5,190 bases of DNA from Acidimicrobiia bacterium (GTDB taxonomy: Bacteria > Actinomycetota > Acidimicrobiia > Acidimicrobiales > Ilumatobacteraceae): NCBI GenBank assembly GCA_010030605.1, contig RHCK01000135.1, positions 1 to 5,190 of the forward strand. Reading direction: 5' to 3'. Below are positions 1 to 5,190 of the stretch, one piece after another (positions within the stretch are counted from its first letter, which is position 1; every line of letters starts with the position of its first letter). Under the pieces are notes generated by a model, which ran no database searches, was not told the DNA's origin, and saw only the letters and a list, made by a program, of their open reading frames with translations. The position numbers and the translations under genes were made by a program.

Positions 1-5
1 ACGAC

Positions 6-10
6 TGATG
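6..10 (+). promoter_or_regulatory. TGATG stop/start overlap at operon entry (possible translational coupling)
   Basis: A TGA stop (6-8) shares its A with the ATG start (8-10) of the reductase gene. Such overlaps are common where one gene is translationally coupled to the next. If the TGA closes a real gene, that gene lies left of the window and the operon has at least four members. Only seven bases precede the ATG, so no ribosome binding site or promoter can be judged. Confidence 0.35.
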
Positions 11-1423
11 ATCGCGTTGGATGACACCTCGATCGACCCGGGATTCATGAACGCTGCATCGATCCCACCGCCGCCACCGTCGGTGATGCCGATGCGACGA
101 CCGAAGCCAAGTCGCCTGACCGATAACGACATCGCCGCTGCTCTGGCGGCCTACGTCCTGGTGATCACGGGGATCTGGTCGGTGCACGGCGGTCTCGCGG
201 ACCTCAGCGGTGGATGGGCGTCGGCTTGGACGTCGATCACCGCGATCAGTGGTCTGTACACCTCGGCCGTGGCGTTGATGGCTCTCGCTCTCGTGGCTCG
301 CCCCAAGTCGCTCGAACGACGTTTCGGTTTGGACCGCATGTTCGTGTGGCACCGAATCCTGGGCGACTCGATGGGTCTTCTGCTCGGCGTTCACGTCGCC
401 GCGGCCGTGATTGCGTGGTCGTCCGATGGTGGATTGGGAAGCGCCGTCGCCGACCTCACAGGGCGTACCCCGTACATGGCACTTGCCACGATTGGCGGCC
501 TCCTCATCGGTGTGGTGACCGTGACCTCGTTGAAGTCGATCCGTCAGAAGATGGCCTACGAAACGTGGTACTTCGTGCACATGTTGGCGTACGTCGGGAT
601 GGCCGTGTCGTTCGGGCACGAGATTTATCTCGGCTCGGATCTCGCCAACGACAATGTGGCTCGATGGTTCTGGGTGGGTCTGCACCTCGTGGTGGCTGCC
701 GGGCTGGTGGTGTCCAGGTGGGGCCGTTCGATCGTGGCATTCGTGCGACCGCTGAGAATCGCGTCAATCGAGCACGTCAATCACGACACGGTCGACGTGG
801 TGGTGTCCGGACGTGGCCTACGGGCGCGGGAAGGCGACGCCGGACAGTTTTGCTTCGTGCGACCCTTGACGTCGGATCTTTGGTGGCAATCGCATCCGTT
901 CTCGATGTCGGCCGCACCCACGACCGGAAGAATTCGCTTCACGATCAAGGATCGCGGAGATGCGACGAAGTCGATCACCAACTTGAAGCCCGGAACGCGG
1001 GTGATGGTGGAGGGTCCCTTCGGCGTGGTGACACCCGACGTTCTCGACGGTGCGAAGGCGTTGTTCGTCGTTGGTGGTGTCGGTGTGGCCCCGGTGCTGG
1101 CCATCCTCGAGCGACTCGGTCCGGATCACGAGCCGGTGGTCTTGTATCGCGCGCACAGTGAAAAGGACCTCGTGCACATCGACGAGCTTCGACGAGCGGC
1201 GGAACGGTTGGGAGGCAAGTTGCTCACCTTGGTCGGCCCGACCGCGAAGCTCGCGGTGGCCGATCCGTTCTCGGCGAAGGTGCTGTCCGCGGCCATTCCC
1301 GATGTGGCCGATCGCGCGGTGGTCATGTGCGGCCCCGATCGTCTTCTGCTCGCCGCTCGCGCGGGCTTGAAAGCGGCCGGTGTGCCCAAGAGCCGTATCC
1401 ATTCCGAACATTCCTGGTGGTGA
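8..1423 (+). CDS. Ferric-reductase-like transmembrane flavocytochrome with FAD/NAD(P)H-binding C-terminus
   Basis: This is a membrane oxidoreductase of the ferric reductase/NADPH oxidase type (471 aa), predicted to move electrons from cytosolic NAD(P)H through FAD and two b hemes to the outer face of the membrane. Residues 1-40 are polar with a Pro run (19-24). Six hydrophobic segments lie near 43-58, 75-97, 118-137, 156-174, 186-203 and 221-236. Four likely heme ligands have family spacing: H115/H129 (x13) and H191/H204 (x12). The flavin domain follows from about 245, with HPFSMS at 296-301 for FAD. GGVGVAP at 356-362 and CGPD at 441-444 mark the NAD(P)H lobe. The chain ends in Trp-Trp, where relatives often carry an aromatic residue near FAD. 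It leads a tight operon with an FMN-binding protein and ApbE, so its electron acceptor is probably that flavoprotein rather than free iron. The ATG at 8 overlaps a TGA at 6-8. The frame is open to the window edge, so the start is probable, not certain. Met-14 (position 47) is an alternative. Confidence 0.9.
   Translation: MIALDDTSIDPGFMNAASIPPPPPSVMPMRRPKPSRLTDNDIAAALAAYVLVITGIWSVHGGLADLSGGWASAWTSITAISGLYTSAVALMALALVARPKSLERRFGLDRMFVWHRILGDSMGLLLGVHVAAAVIAWSSDGGLGSAVADLTGRTPYMALATIGGLLIGVVTVTSLKSIRQKMAYETWYFVHMLAYVGMAVSFGHEIYLGSDLANDNVARWFWVGLHLVVAAGLVVSRWGRSIVAFVRPLRIASIEHVNHDTVDVVVSGRGLRAREGDAGQFCFVRPLTSDLWWQSHPFSMSAAPTTGRIRFTIKDRGDATKSITNLKPGTRVMVEGPFGVVTPDVLDGAKALFVVGGVGVAPVLAILERLGPDHEPVVLYRAHSEKDLVHIDELRRAAERLGGKLLTLVGPTAKLAVADPFSAKVLSAAIPDVADRAVVMCGPDRLLLAARAGLKAAGVPKSRIHSEHSWW
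1416..1420 (+). promoter_or_regulatory. Ribosome binding site deciding the start of the FMN-binding protein gene
   Basis: GGTGG lies 8 bases upstream of the ATG at 1429, within the last codons of the reductase gene. It fits the ATG at 1429. It does not fit the in-frame GTG at 1420, which overlaps it, or the longer frame from 1327, whose extra residues are only the reductase gene read in another frame. Confidence 0.5.
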
Positions 1424-1428
1424 AACCG

Positions 1429-2088
1429 ATGAATTCGAAACTTCCTCCGAAACGTCCCGTCGTGCCCGCAAAGACAAGAAGTGGCGCGAAGAAGGGCGAC
1501 ACGTTCGCTCGACGCGTGGTTCCTGCTCTGACTCTCATCGGGGCAAGCGGTGCATTGTTGGCGGCACTCGATCGGCCCACTGACGGACTCGACGCCGCGG
1601 CCGGGCCGCCGATCGCGGCGGGCAGCGATTCGTCGACCATCACCATCGCACCGTCAGCGACAGTTCCGACGACCGTGACGACTGATTCAGCCACGACCAA
1701 TGTTCCCGTTGCACAGGATCCGTCGTCGGTCACGCCGGCCCCGACCACACCGGCCCCGACAACGCCTCCGGCCGTCGAGACCACGGTTCCTCCCGCCCCC
1801 GCGGCGTGTGGAGCCGCCATCCTCGGTCCCACCATCAGCACCAAATTCGGCCCGGTTCAAGTGCAGGCATCGGTCGACGGAACCGGTTTCGTGTGTTCGG
1901 CACAGGGTGTGGTGTGGCCAACGGCCGACCGCAAGTCGGTGGCCATCAACAACCAGGCCATCCCTCTGCTCGATCAGTGGGCTGCTTATCAGCATGATGC
2001 GTCGTTCGATTCGATCTCGGGTGCGACATACACCTCTCGCGCATACAAGCAGTCGCTGCAGGCCATCATCGACGGTGCGAGAGCCTGA
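1429..2088 (+). CDS. Membrane-anchored FMN-binding domain protein (ApbE flavinylation substrate)
   Basis: This is a predicted extracytosolic electron carrier (219 aa) holding covalent FMN. Residues 1-28 are basic and polar. A modestly hydrophobic stretch at 30-47, preceded by Arg-Arg (28-29), should be a signal anchor or Tat-like signal; no clear cleavage site is seen. Residues 65-125 are a low-complexity Thr/Pro/Ala/Val linker. A compact FMN-binding domain (PF04205 type) follows from about 130 to 216, including GPVQVQASVD at 141-150 and DSISGAT at 194-200. The last fits the ApbE target consensus Dxx(S/T)GA(T/S), so T200 is the likely phosphoester FMN site. The domain resembles small FMN-binding proteins of actinobacteria encoded beside ferric reductases. 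It has two Cys, C127 and C156. The gene starts 5 bases after the reductase stop and ends 1 base before apbE, so the three are surely co-transcribed. Inferred role: accept electrons from the reductase hemes and pass them to an unknown acceptor. Confidence 0.88.
   Translation: MNSKLPPKRPVVPAKTRSGAKKGDTFARRVVPALTLIGASGALLAALDRPTDGLDAAAGPPIAAGSDSSTITIAPSATVPTTVTTDSATTNVPVAQDPSSVTPAPTTPAPTTPPAVETTVPPAPAACGAAILGPTISTKFGPVQVQASVDGTGFVCSAQGVVWPTADRKSVAINNQAIPLLDQWAAYQHDASFDSISGATYTSRAYKQSLQAIIDGARA
1621..1803 (+). other. Thr/Pro/Ala/Val-rich low-complexity linker region
   Basis: Codons 65-125 of the FMN-binding protein encode a segment dominated by Thr, Pro, Ala, Val and Ser with almost no large hydrophobic residues. 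It separates the N-terminal membrane segment from the FMN domain. Such segments commonly act as flexible, extended stalks through the cell wall in actinobacteria. A stalk role here is inference. Confidence 0.7.
1735..1760 (+). repeat. Short imperfect tandem repeat, 15-base period
   Basis: The 11-mer CCGGCCCCGAC occurs at 1735-1745 and again at 1750-1760. The period is 15 bases, or five codons, and encodes the repeated Pro-Ala-Pro-Thr-Thr pattern in the linker of the FMN-binding protein. It is in frame, so copy-number change would lengthen or shorten the linker without breaking the gene. Confidence 0.75.
2008..2028 (+). other. Predicted covalent FMN attachment motif (DSISGAT)
   Basis: These seven codons encode Asp-Ser-Ile-Ser-Gly-Ala-Thr (residues 194-200 of the FMN-binding protein), matching the known ApbE target pattern Dxx(S/T)GA(T/S). 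The threonine encoded at 2026-2028 is the expected acceptor of FMN through a phosphoester bond. The apbE gene two bases past the stop codon supports the reading. Confidence 0.88.
2079..2083 (+). promoter_or_regulatory. Weak ribosome binding site for apbE
   Basis: GAGAG lies 6 bases upstream of the ATG at 2090, inside the end of the preceding gene. It is a partial match to the GGAGG core. With only one base between the previous stop and this start, translational coupling probably helps initiation. Confidence 0.35.
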
Positions 2089-2089
2089 C

Positions 2090-2848
2090 ATGACCACCCT
2101 GATCGAACCGTTTTGCCGCACTCATGTGGTGATGGGTTCGGTGGCGAGCGTTCATGTTCACGACGACATCAGCGAGGAGCGACTGCAGATCGTGGTGAAC
2201 GACGTGTTCGACGAACTCGATCGACTCGAGTCCATGTTCTCCACCTTCCGGCGAGACAGCGAGATATCCCGCATCAATCGAGGCGACTTGCATCATCTCG
2301 ATGCGAGTCGAGAAGTCATCGACATTCTCGATGCGTGCGTCTTCATGGAGTCGATCAGCTCAGGGGCATTCTCATGTCGGCGAGCCGATGGAACACTCGA
2401 CCCGGCCGGTTTCGTGAAGGGTTGGGCGGTCGAACGGGCCTCACGGGTTTTCGAACACGCGGGCATCCGACATTGGTATCTGTCGTTGGGCGGAGACATG
2501 CAATTGGGCGAGGCACCCGAAACACACGACGGTCGGCCGAGAGGATGGAAAGTGGGAATCGCTCACCCGGCTCGAGCCGGTGAGGTGGTGTCCGGTCTGT
2601 TGATGCAACGAGGAGCCGTGGCCACCTCCGGAACCGCGGAACGCGGTCACCACATCGTCGACCCGCGAACCGGACGCCCTTGTGATCATTGGGCTTCCTT
2701 GACGGTGTGCGGCCCGAGTCTCACCTGGGCGGATGCGTACGCCACGACGGCCTTCGTCATGGGTGCTTCCGGACTGGAATGGGTTCATGGATTCGCGGGT
2801 TACACGGCGCTCGGAGTGCGTCCCGACGGAACCGTCGTCACGCTTTGA
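2090..2848 (+). CDS. apbE: FAD:protein FMN transferase (ApbE family)
   Basis: This Mg2+-dependent enzyme splits FAD and attaches FMN to a Ser/Thr of a target protein; the obvious target is T200 of the protein encoded just upstream. The 252-aa chain shows the family motifs in order: MGSVASV (15-21), the STFRRDSEISRIN region (51-63), LDPAGFVKGWAVERA (103-117), LSLGGD (131-136), GWKVGIAHP (152-160), ATSGTAERGHHIVDPRTGRP (178-197) and ADAYATTAFVMG (214-225), where D215 is a likely metal ligand. The LDPAG/KGWAVE form is typical of actinobacterial members. The ATG at 2090 lies 1 base after the previous stop and leaves the expected short lead before MGSV. Longer upstream reading in this frame covers the FMN-protein gene and is not real. 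No signal peptide or lipobox is visible, unlike the lipoprotein ApbE of many Gram-negatives, so a cytosolic enzyme is likely. S132 stands where many relatives have Asn (NxGGD). Confidence 0.93.
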   Translation: MTTLIEPFCRTHVVMGSVASVHVHDDISEERLQIVVNDVFDELDRLESMFSTFRRDSEISRINRGDLHHLDASREVIDILDACVFMESISSGAFSCRRADGTLDPAGFVKGWAVERASRVFEHAGIRHWYLSLGGDMQLGEAPETHDGRPRGWKVGIAHPARAGEVVSGLLMQRGAVATSGTAERGHHIVDPRTGRPCDHWASLTVCGPSLTWADAYATTAFVMGASGLEWVHGFAGYTALGVRPDGTVVTL

Positions 2849-2852
2849 AAAC

Positions 2853-5190
2853 TCAGAGTTCGGCCCCGACGCGTCCTTGCTCGCGTTCGCGCAGGGCAAT
2901 GTTCACCGCGTGTCGTTCCAGCACTTGTTCGAGCGTCTTTGCGGACTGCGCGATGGGGTGTTCGGCAAAGAACGCCCGTGCTTCGGCGCCGACTTCCGGT
3001 GTGTTGAGGGTCGGCAATGTTTGCACCATGCGAATGATGGTGTTCACCGGGAAGGTGGCGTTCGCGTGTTCCCAGTTGTCACGGATGAATTTCCAGGCGA
3101 TGTGCCCGTGGCGTCGATTCTGTATGGCACGCGCCAGCACGAACGGGGCGTTCTGTGACTTCACGTTGCCGGAGAGCGCGAATTCGCACGTCCGCGCGAT
3201 GAGCGTCGGATCGTCGAAGTCCGCCATTGCGTACAGAAAACGCAACTGTTCCTGTGGCGTGCGTGCGGTGGCGAAAAGACTGGACATCCGTTCGTACGTG
3301 GAGGCATCGCCGGTGGAAGCGACAACTGTTGTCGCGGCGGCCGTCAATTCGGGGTGCACGGAGCTCGGATCGCTCACCGCTCGATCGAAGATCTCTCGAC
3401 ACTTTCGTCGAGCCTCGTCATCGGAACCATTCACGGCGAGGAGTGTGATCAGGAGTCCGCGCAACTTGCCGCGCAGGTCGTCGTCCTCGGCACGGTGTTC
3501 CCAACCCAAGTCGGCGAGCGCGGGCGAAACGATGGAGCGCACTCGGTGTTGCAGGCGTTCCTGATCACTTTCCGGAACGAATCGAGAGACATTTCGCAAA
3601 GCTCCGGCGATGACTTGCCACACCGCGATTTCACGTTCCTGCGCGAAGTCATCGACGAGTCGTAGGAAGGACCCAGCGGTCATTCGTCCGGCCACGACCG
3701 CGTTCCACGCATCGTCGACCAAGCAATACCGTTCGACGGTCGTCATGCTCGAAACGACGTCGGGGGTCAAACGGGCGAGCAGCTCGGGCGAGTACTCGAC
3801 GCGATAGAAGCCGTGACCTTCCGCGTTGACGATGATGGTGGCCTCGGGACGTGAGAGTGGAATCCGAAGCACGTCGGCGGTGAGGAGATGTTTCGAGGTC
3901 ACTCCATCGATGCGCACGTGCACCGGCACGAGCCAACTTTGGGCGACATCGGACGAAGAGTCGAACGAAAAACGACGTTGATCGAGCACCAACTGATCGC
4001 CTTCGACCGTCGCGGTGACGAGCGGATACCCAGGTTGCCAGATCCAGGAATCCATCAGCGCGCGCACCGGCTCACGGCCCCCGTCGCCTTCCACCGTTGC
4101 TTCGATGGCGTCCCACAAGTCCGAGGTCTCGGTGTTCCGATAGCTGTGAGTACGCAGATAGTGGCGGATGCCATCACGGAAACGTTCGTGACCCAGATAT
4201 TGCTCGAGCATCCGAAGAATCGAGCCACCCTTTTCGTAGGTCAGCACGTCGAACATGCCTTCGCAGTCGTCCGGCGAACGCACCTCGAATTCGATCGAAC
4301 GAGTGCTCGTCAACGAGTCGGTGTCGAACGCGGCCGAACGATCGAGGGAAAATGTCGTCCAGCGGTCCCAGTCCGGCCGATAGGCGGCACATGCCGCGAC
4401 CTCCATGAAGGTTGCGAATGCTTCGTTCAGCCAGATGCCGTTCCACCACTTCATGGTGACGAGGTCACCGAACCACATGTGCGCCAATTCGTGACTGACG
4501 ACATCGGCCACCAACTGCTGTTCGGCCTGGGTGCTGGTGGCGGGATCGACCAACAGCAACGATTCGCGATAGGTGATGCAACCGACGTTCTCCATGGCGC
4601 CCGCGGCGAAGTCCGGCAAGGCCACCATGTCGATCTTGGCGTCGGGATAAGGAATTCCGTAATAGTCGACGAACCACTGCAAACTCTTGGCTCCCACGTC
4701 GAGGCCAAACGCGGTGAGATGCGCCTTTCCGGGAACGTGAACCAATCGCAACGGAACGCCCCCGACATCCACGGCCGGTGTGGCCTCGAGCCGTCCAACC
4801 ACGAACGCGACGAGGTAGGTGCTCATCGGCATCGTGTCCGCGAATCGGACGATGTCCCGCGTCTTCCCGTCGACCTCACCCAAACGAGTGCGTTCGATCT
4901 CGGGTCCGTTGCTGATCGCCAGATGATCGACATCGCAGACCAATGAGACGCTGAAGATTGCCTTGAAGTCGGGCTCGTCGAAACAGGGGAACGCCCGCCG
5001 ACAATCGGTCGACTGCATCTGTGAGGCGGCGATGACGTGTTCGACTCCGACTTCGTCGCGGTACGTGCTTCGATAAAAGCCCCGAAGTTTGTCGTTGAGA
5101 ATTCCGGTGAACGTGATGTCGATCATGCACGGACCTGTGGTCACGTCATGCGTGGTACTGATGATCAGTCGTTCCGACTCGACATCGAGA
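2853..5190 (-). CDS. pepN: M1-family zinc aminopeptidase N (5' end beyond window)
   Basis: This metallopeptidase removes N-terminal residues from peptides; such enzymes act mostly in cytosolic protein turnover. The gene is read leftwards, ending with TGA at 2853-2855, and the frame is open to the right edge: 778 complete codons are visible, first at 5189. Numbering from there, the visible part begins in the N-terminal beta domain (GILNDKLRGFYRSTY near 29-43; CRRAFPCFDEPDFKAIFSV near 63-81). The substrate-binding GAMEN motif is 197-201. Zinc ligands are H233 and H237 of HELAH plus E256 in NEAF, the HExxH-x18-E pattern. Y318 in TYEKG matches the catalytic tyrosine. From about 455 an alpha-helical ERAP1_C-like domain runs to the end. 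Actinobacterial PepN is about 850-870 aa, so roughly 80-90 residues are missing. A GTG at 5144 is in frame, but family-like sequence continues upstream of it, so it is not the start. No signal peptide can be assessed. The gene is convergent with apbE and functionally unrelated as far as can be seen. Confidence 0.96.
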   Translation of the reverse strand, partial: LDVESERLIISTTHDVTTGPCMIDITFTGILNDKLRGFYRSTYRDEVGVEHVIAASQMQSTDCRRAFPCFDEPDFKAIFSVSLVCDVDHLAISNGPEIERTRLGEVDGKTRDIVRFADTMPMSTYLVAFVVGRLEATPAVDVGGVPLRLVHVPGKAHLTAFGLDVGAKSLQWFVDYYGIPYPDAKIDMVALPDFAAGAMENVGCITYRESLLLVDPATSTQAEQQLVADVVSHELAHMWFGDLVTMKWWNGIWLNEAFATFMEVAACAAYRPDWDRWTTFSLDRSAAFDTDSLTSTRSIEFEVRSPDDCEGMFDVLTYEKGGSILRMLEQYLGHERFRDGIRHYLRTHSYRNTETSDLWDAIEATVEGDGGREPVRALMDSWIWQPGYPLVTATVEGDQLVLDQRRFSFDSSSDVAQSWLVPVHVRIDGVTSKHLLTADVLRIPLSRPEATIIVNAEGHGFYRVEYSPELLARLTPDVVSSMTTVERYCLVDDAWNAVVAGRMTAGSFLRLVDDFAQEREIAVWQVIAGALRNVSRFVPESDQERLQHRVRSIVSPALADLGWEHRAEDDDLRGKLRGLLITLLAVNGSDDEARRKCREIFDRAVSDPSSVHPELTAAATTVVASTGDASTYERMSSLFATARTPQEQLRFLYAMADFDDPTLIARTCEFALSGNVKSQNAPFVLARAIQNRRHGHIAWKFIRDNWEHANATFPVNTIIRMVQTLPTLNTPEVGAEARAFFAEHPIAQSAKTLEQVLERHAVNIALREREQGRVGAEL
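4479..4493 (-). other. Zinc-binding HELAH motif of PepN
   Basis: These five codons encode His-Glu-Leu-Ala-His. The two histidines bind zinc and the glutamate is the general base in M1 peptidases. The third ligand, a glutamate in Asn-Glu-Ala-Phe, is 19 residues further on, as the family requires. The intact site argues against a pseudogene. Confidence 0.95.

Noticed and set aside
1327..1428. N-terminal extension of the FMN-binding protein to an ATG at 1327
   Set aside because: The extra 34 residues are the reductase C-terminus read in another frame. The ATG at 1429 has a better-placed GGTGG and gives the expected N-terminus.
818..1477. Open frame on the - strand (219 codons) opposite the reductase gene
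   Set aside because: It is antisense to the FAD/NAD(P)H domain, which has clear motifs, and its translation has no family features.
1700..2089. N-terminal extension of ApbE to an ATG at 1700
   Set aside because: The extra 130 residues are Arg/Pro-rich out-of-frame reading of the FMN-protein gene. The family begins close to the Met at 2090.
2825..2836. Possible hairpin GACGG-AA-CCGTC at the end of apbE as a terminator
   Set aside because: The stem is 4-5 base pairs with a 2-4 base loop, it lies inside the coding sequence, and no T-tract follows.
2868..2875. Palindrome GACGCGTC as a protein-binding site
   Set aside because: It is an 8-base palindrome within the pepN coding sequence of a GC-rich genome; chance occurrence is likely and there is no promoter context.
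2689..3564. Open frame on the + strand (291 codons) spanning the end of apbE and antisense to pepN
   Set aside because: It crosses the junction of two well-supported genes in the wrong frame. Its product is Ser/Arg-rich with no domain and no convincing ribosome binding site.
3888..4946. Long open frame on the + strand (352 codons) opposite pepN
   Set aside because: It lies wholly inside the aminopeptidase gene, whose catalytic motifs are intact on the other strand. Its translation is Arg/His-rich with no recognisable domain; long antisense frames are expected in GC-rich DNA.
1..5190. Mobile element, CRISPR, defence system or RNA gene
   Set aside because: No repeats of suitable length, no transposase or integrase motifs, no tRNA or rRNA signatures, and no abrupt composition change were seen; coding sequence fills almost the whole window.

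Overview
The window looks like ordinary chromosomal DNA from a GC-rich bacterium, most likely an actinobacterium. The reasons are a GC content of roughly 60% by eye, NNC/NNG-rich codon use, tightly packed genes, and four proteins that all resemble actinobacterial family members. The Thr/Pro/Val-rich linker of the second gene is reminiscent of Acidimicrobiia, but that placement is an impression and was not tested. I see no rRNA or tRNA gene, CRISPR array, insertion sequence or phage gene, and no gene-free stretch longer than 7 bases.

Positions 8-2848 (+ strand) form a three-gene operon with gaps of 5 and 1 bases. The genes encode a six-helix ferric-reductase-like membrane flavocytochrome with a C-terminal FAD/NAD(P)H module, a membrane-anchored FMN-binding-domain protein with a flavinylation motif, and an ApbE-type FAD:protein FMN transferase. 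Inferred path: cytosolic NAD(P)H gives electrons to FAD, then two b hemes carry them across the membrane, then the covalently bound FMN of the second protein receives them. ApbE installs that FMN. The final acceptor is not encoded here. The combination is a known actinobacterial type of flavin-based transmembrane electron transfer, not a new system.

Positions 2853-5190 (- strand) hold most of a large M1-family zinc aminopeptidase N. It is convergent with the operon, only 4 bases from the ApbE stop codon, and its 5' end lies beyond the right edge of the window. It shows all the M1 catalytic motifs and has no evident link to the redox operon.

The point most worth a second look is topology. The ApbE has no visible export signal, yet its presumed substrate is a membrane-anchored protein whose FMN domain should lie outside the membrane. 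The substrate has an Arg-Arg, weakly hydrophobic N-terminus, which suggests flavinylation in the cytosol before Tat-type export.
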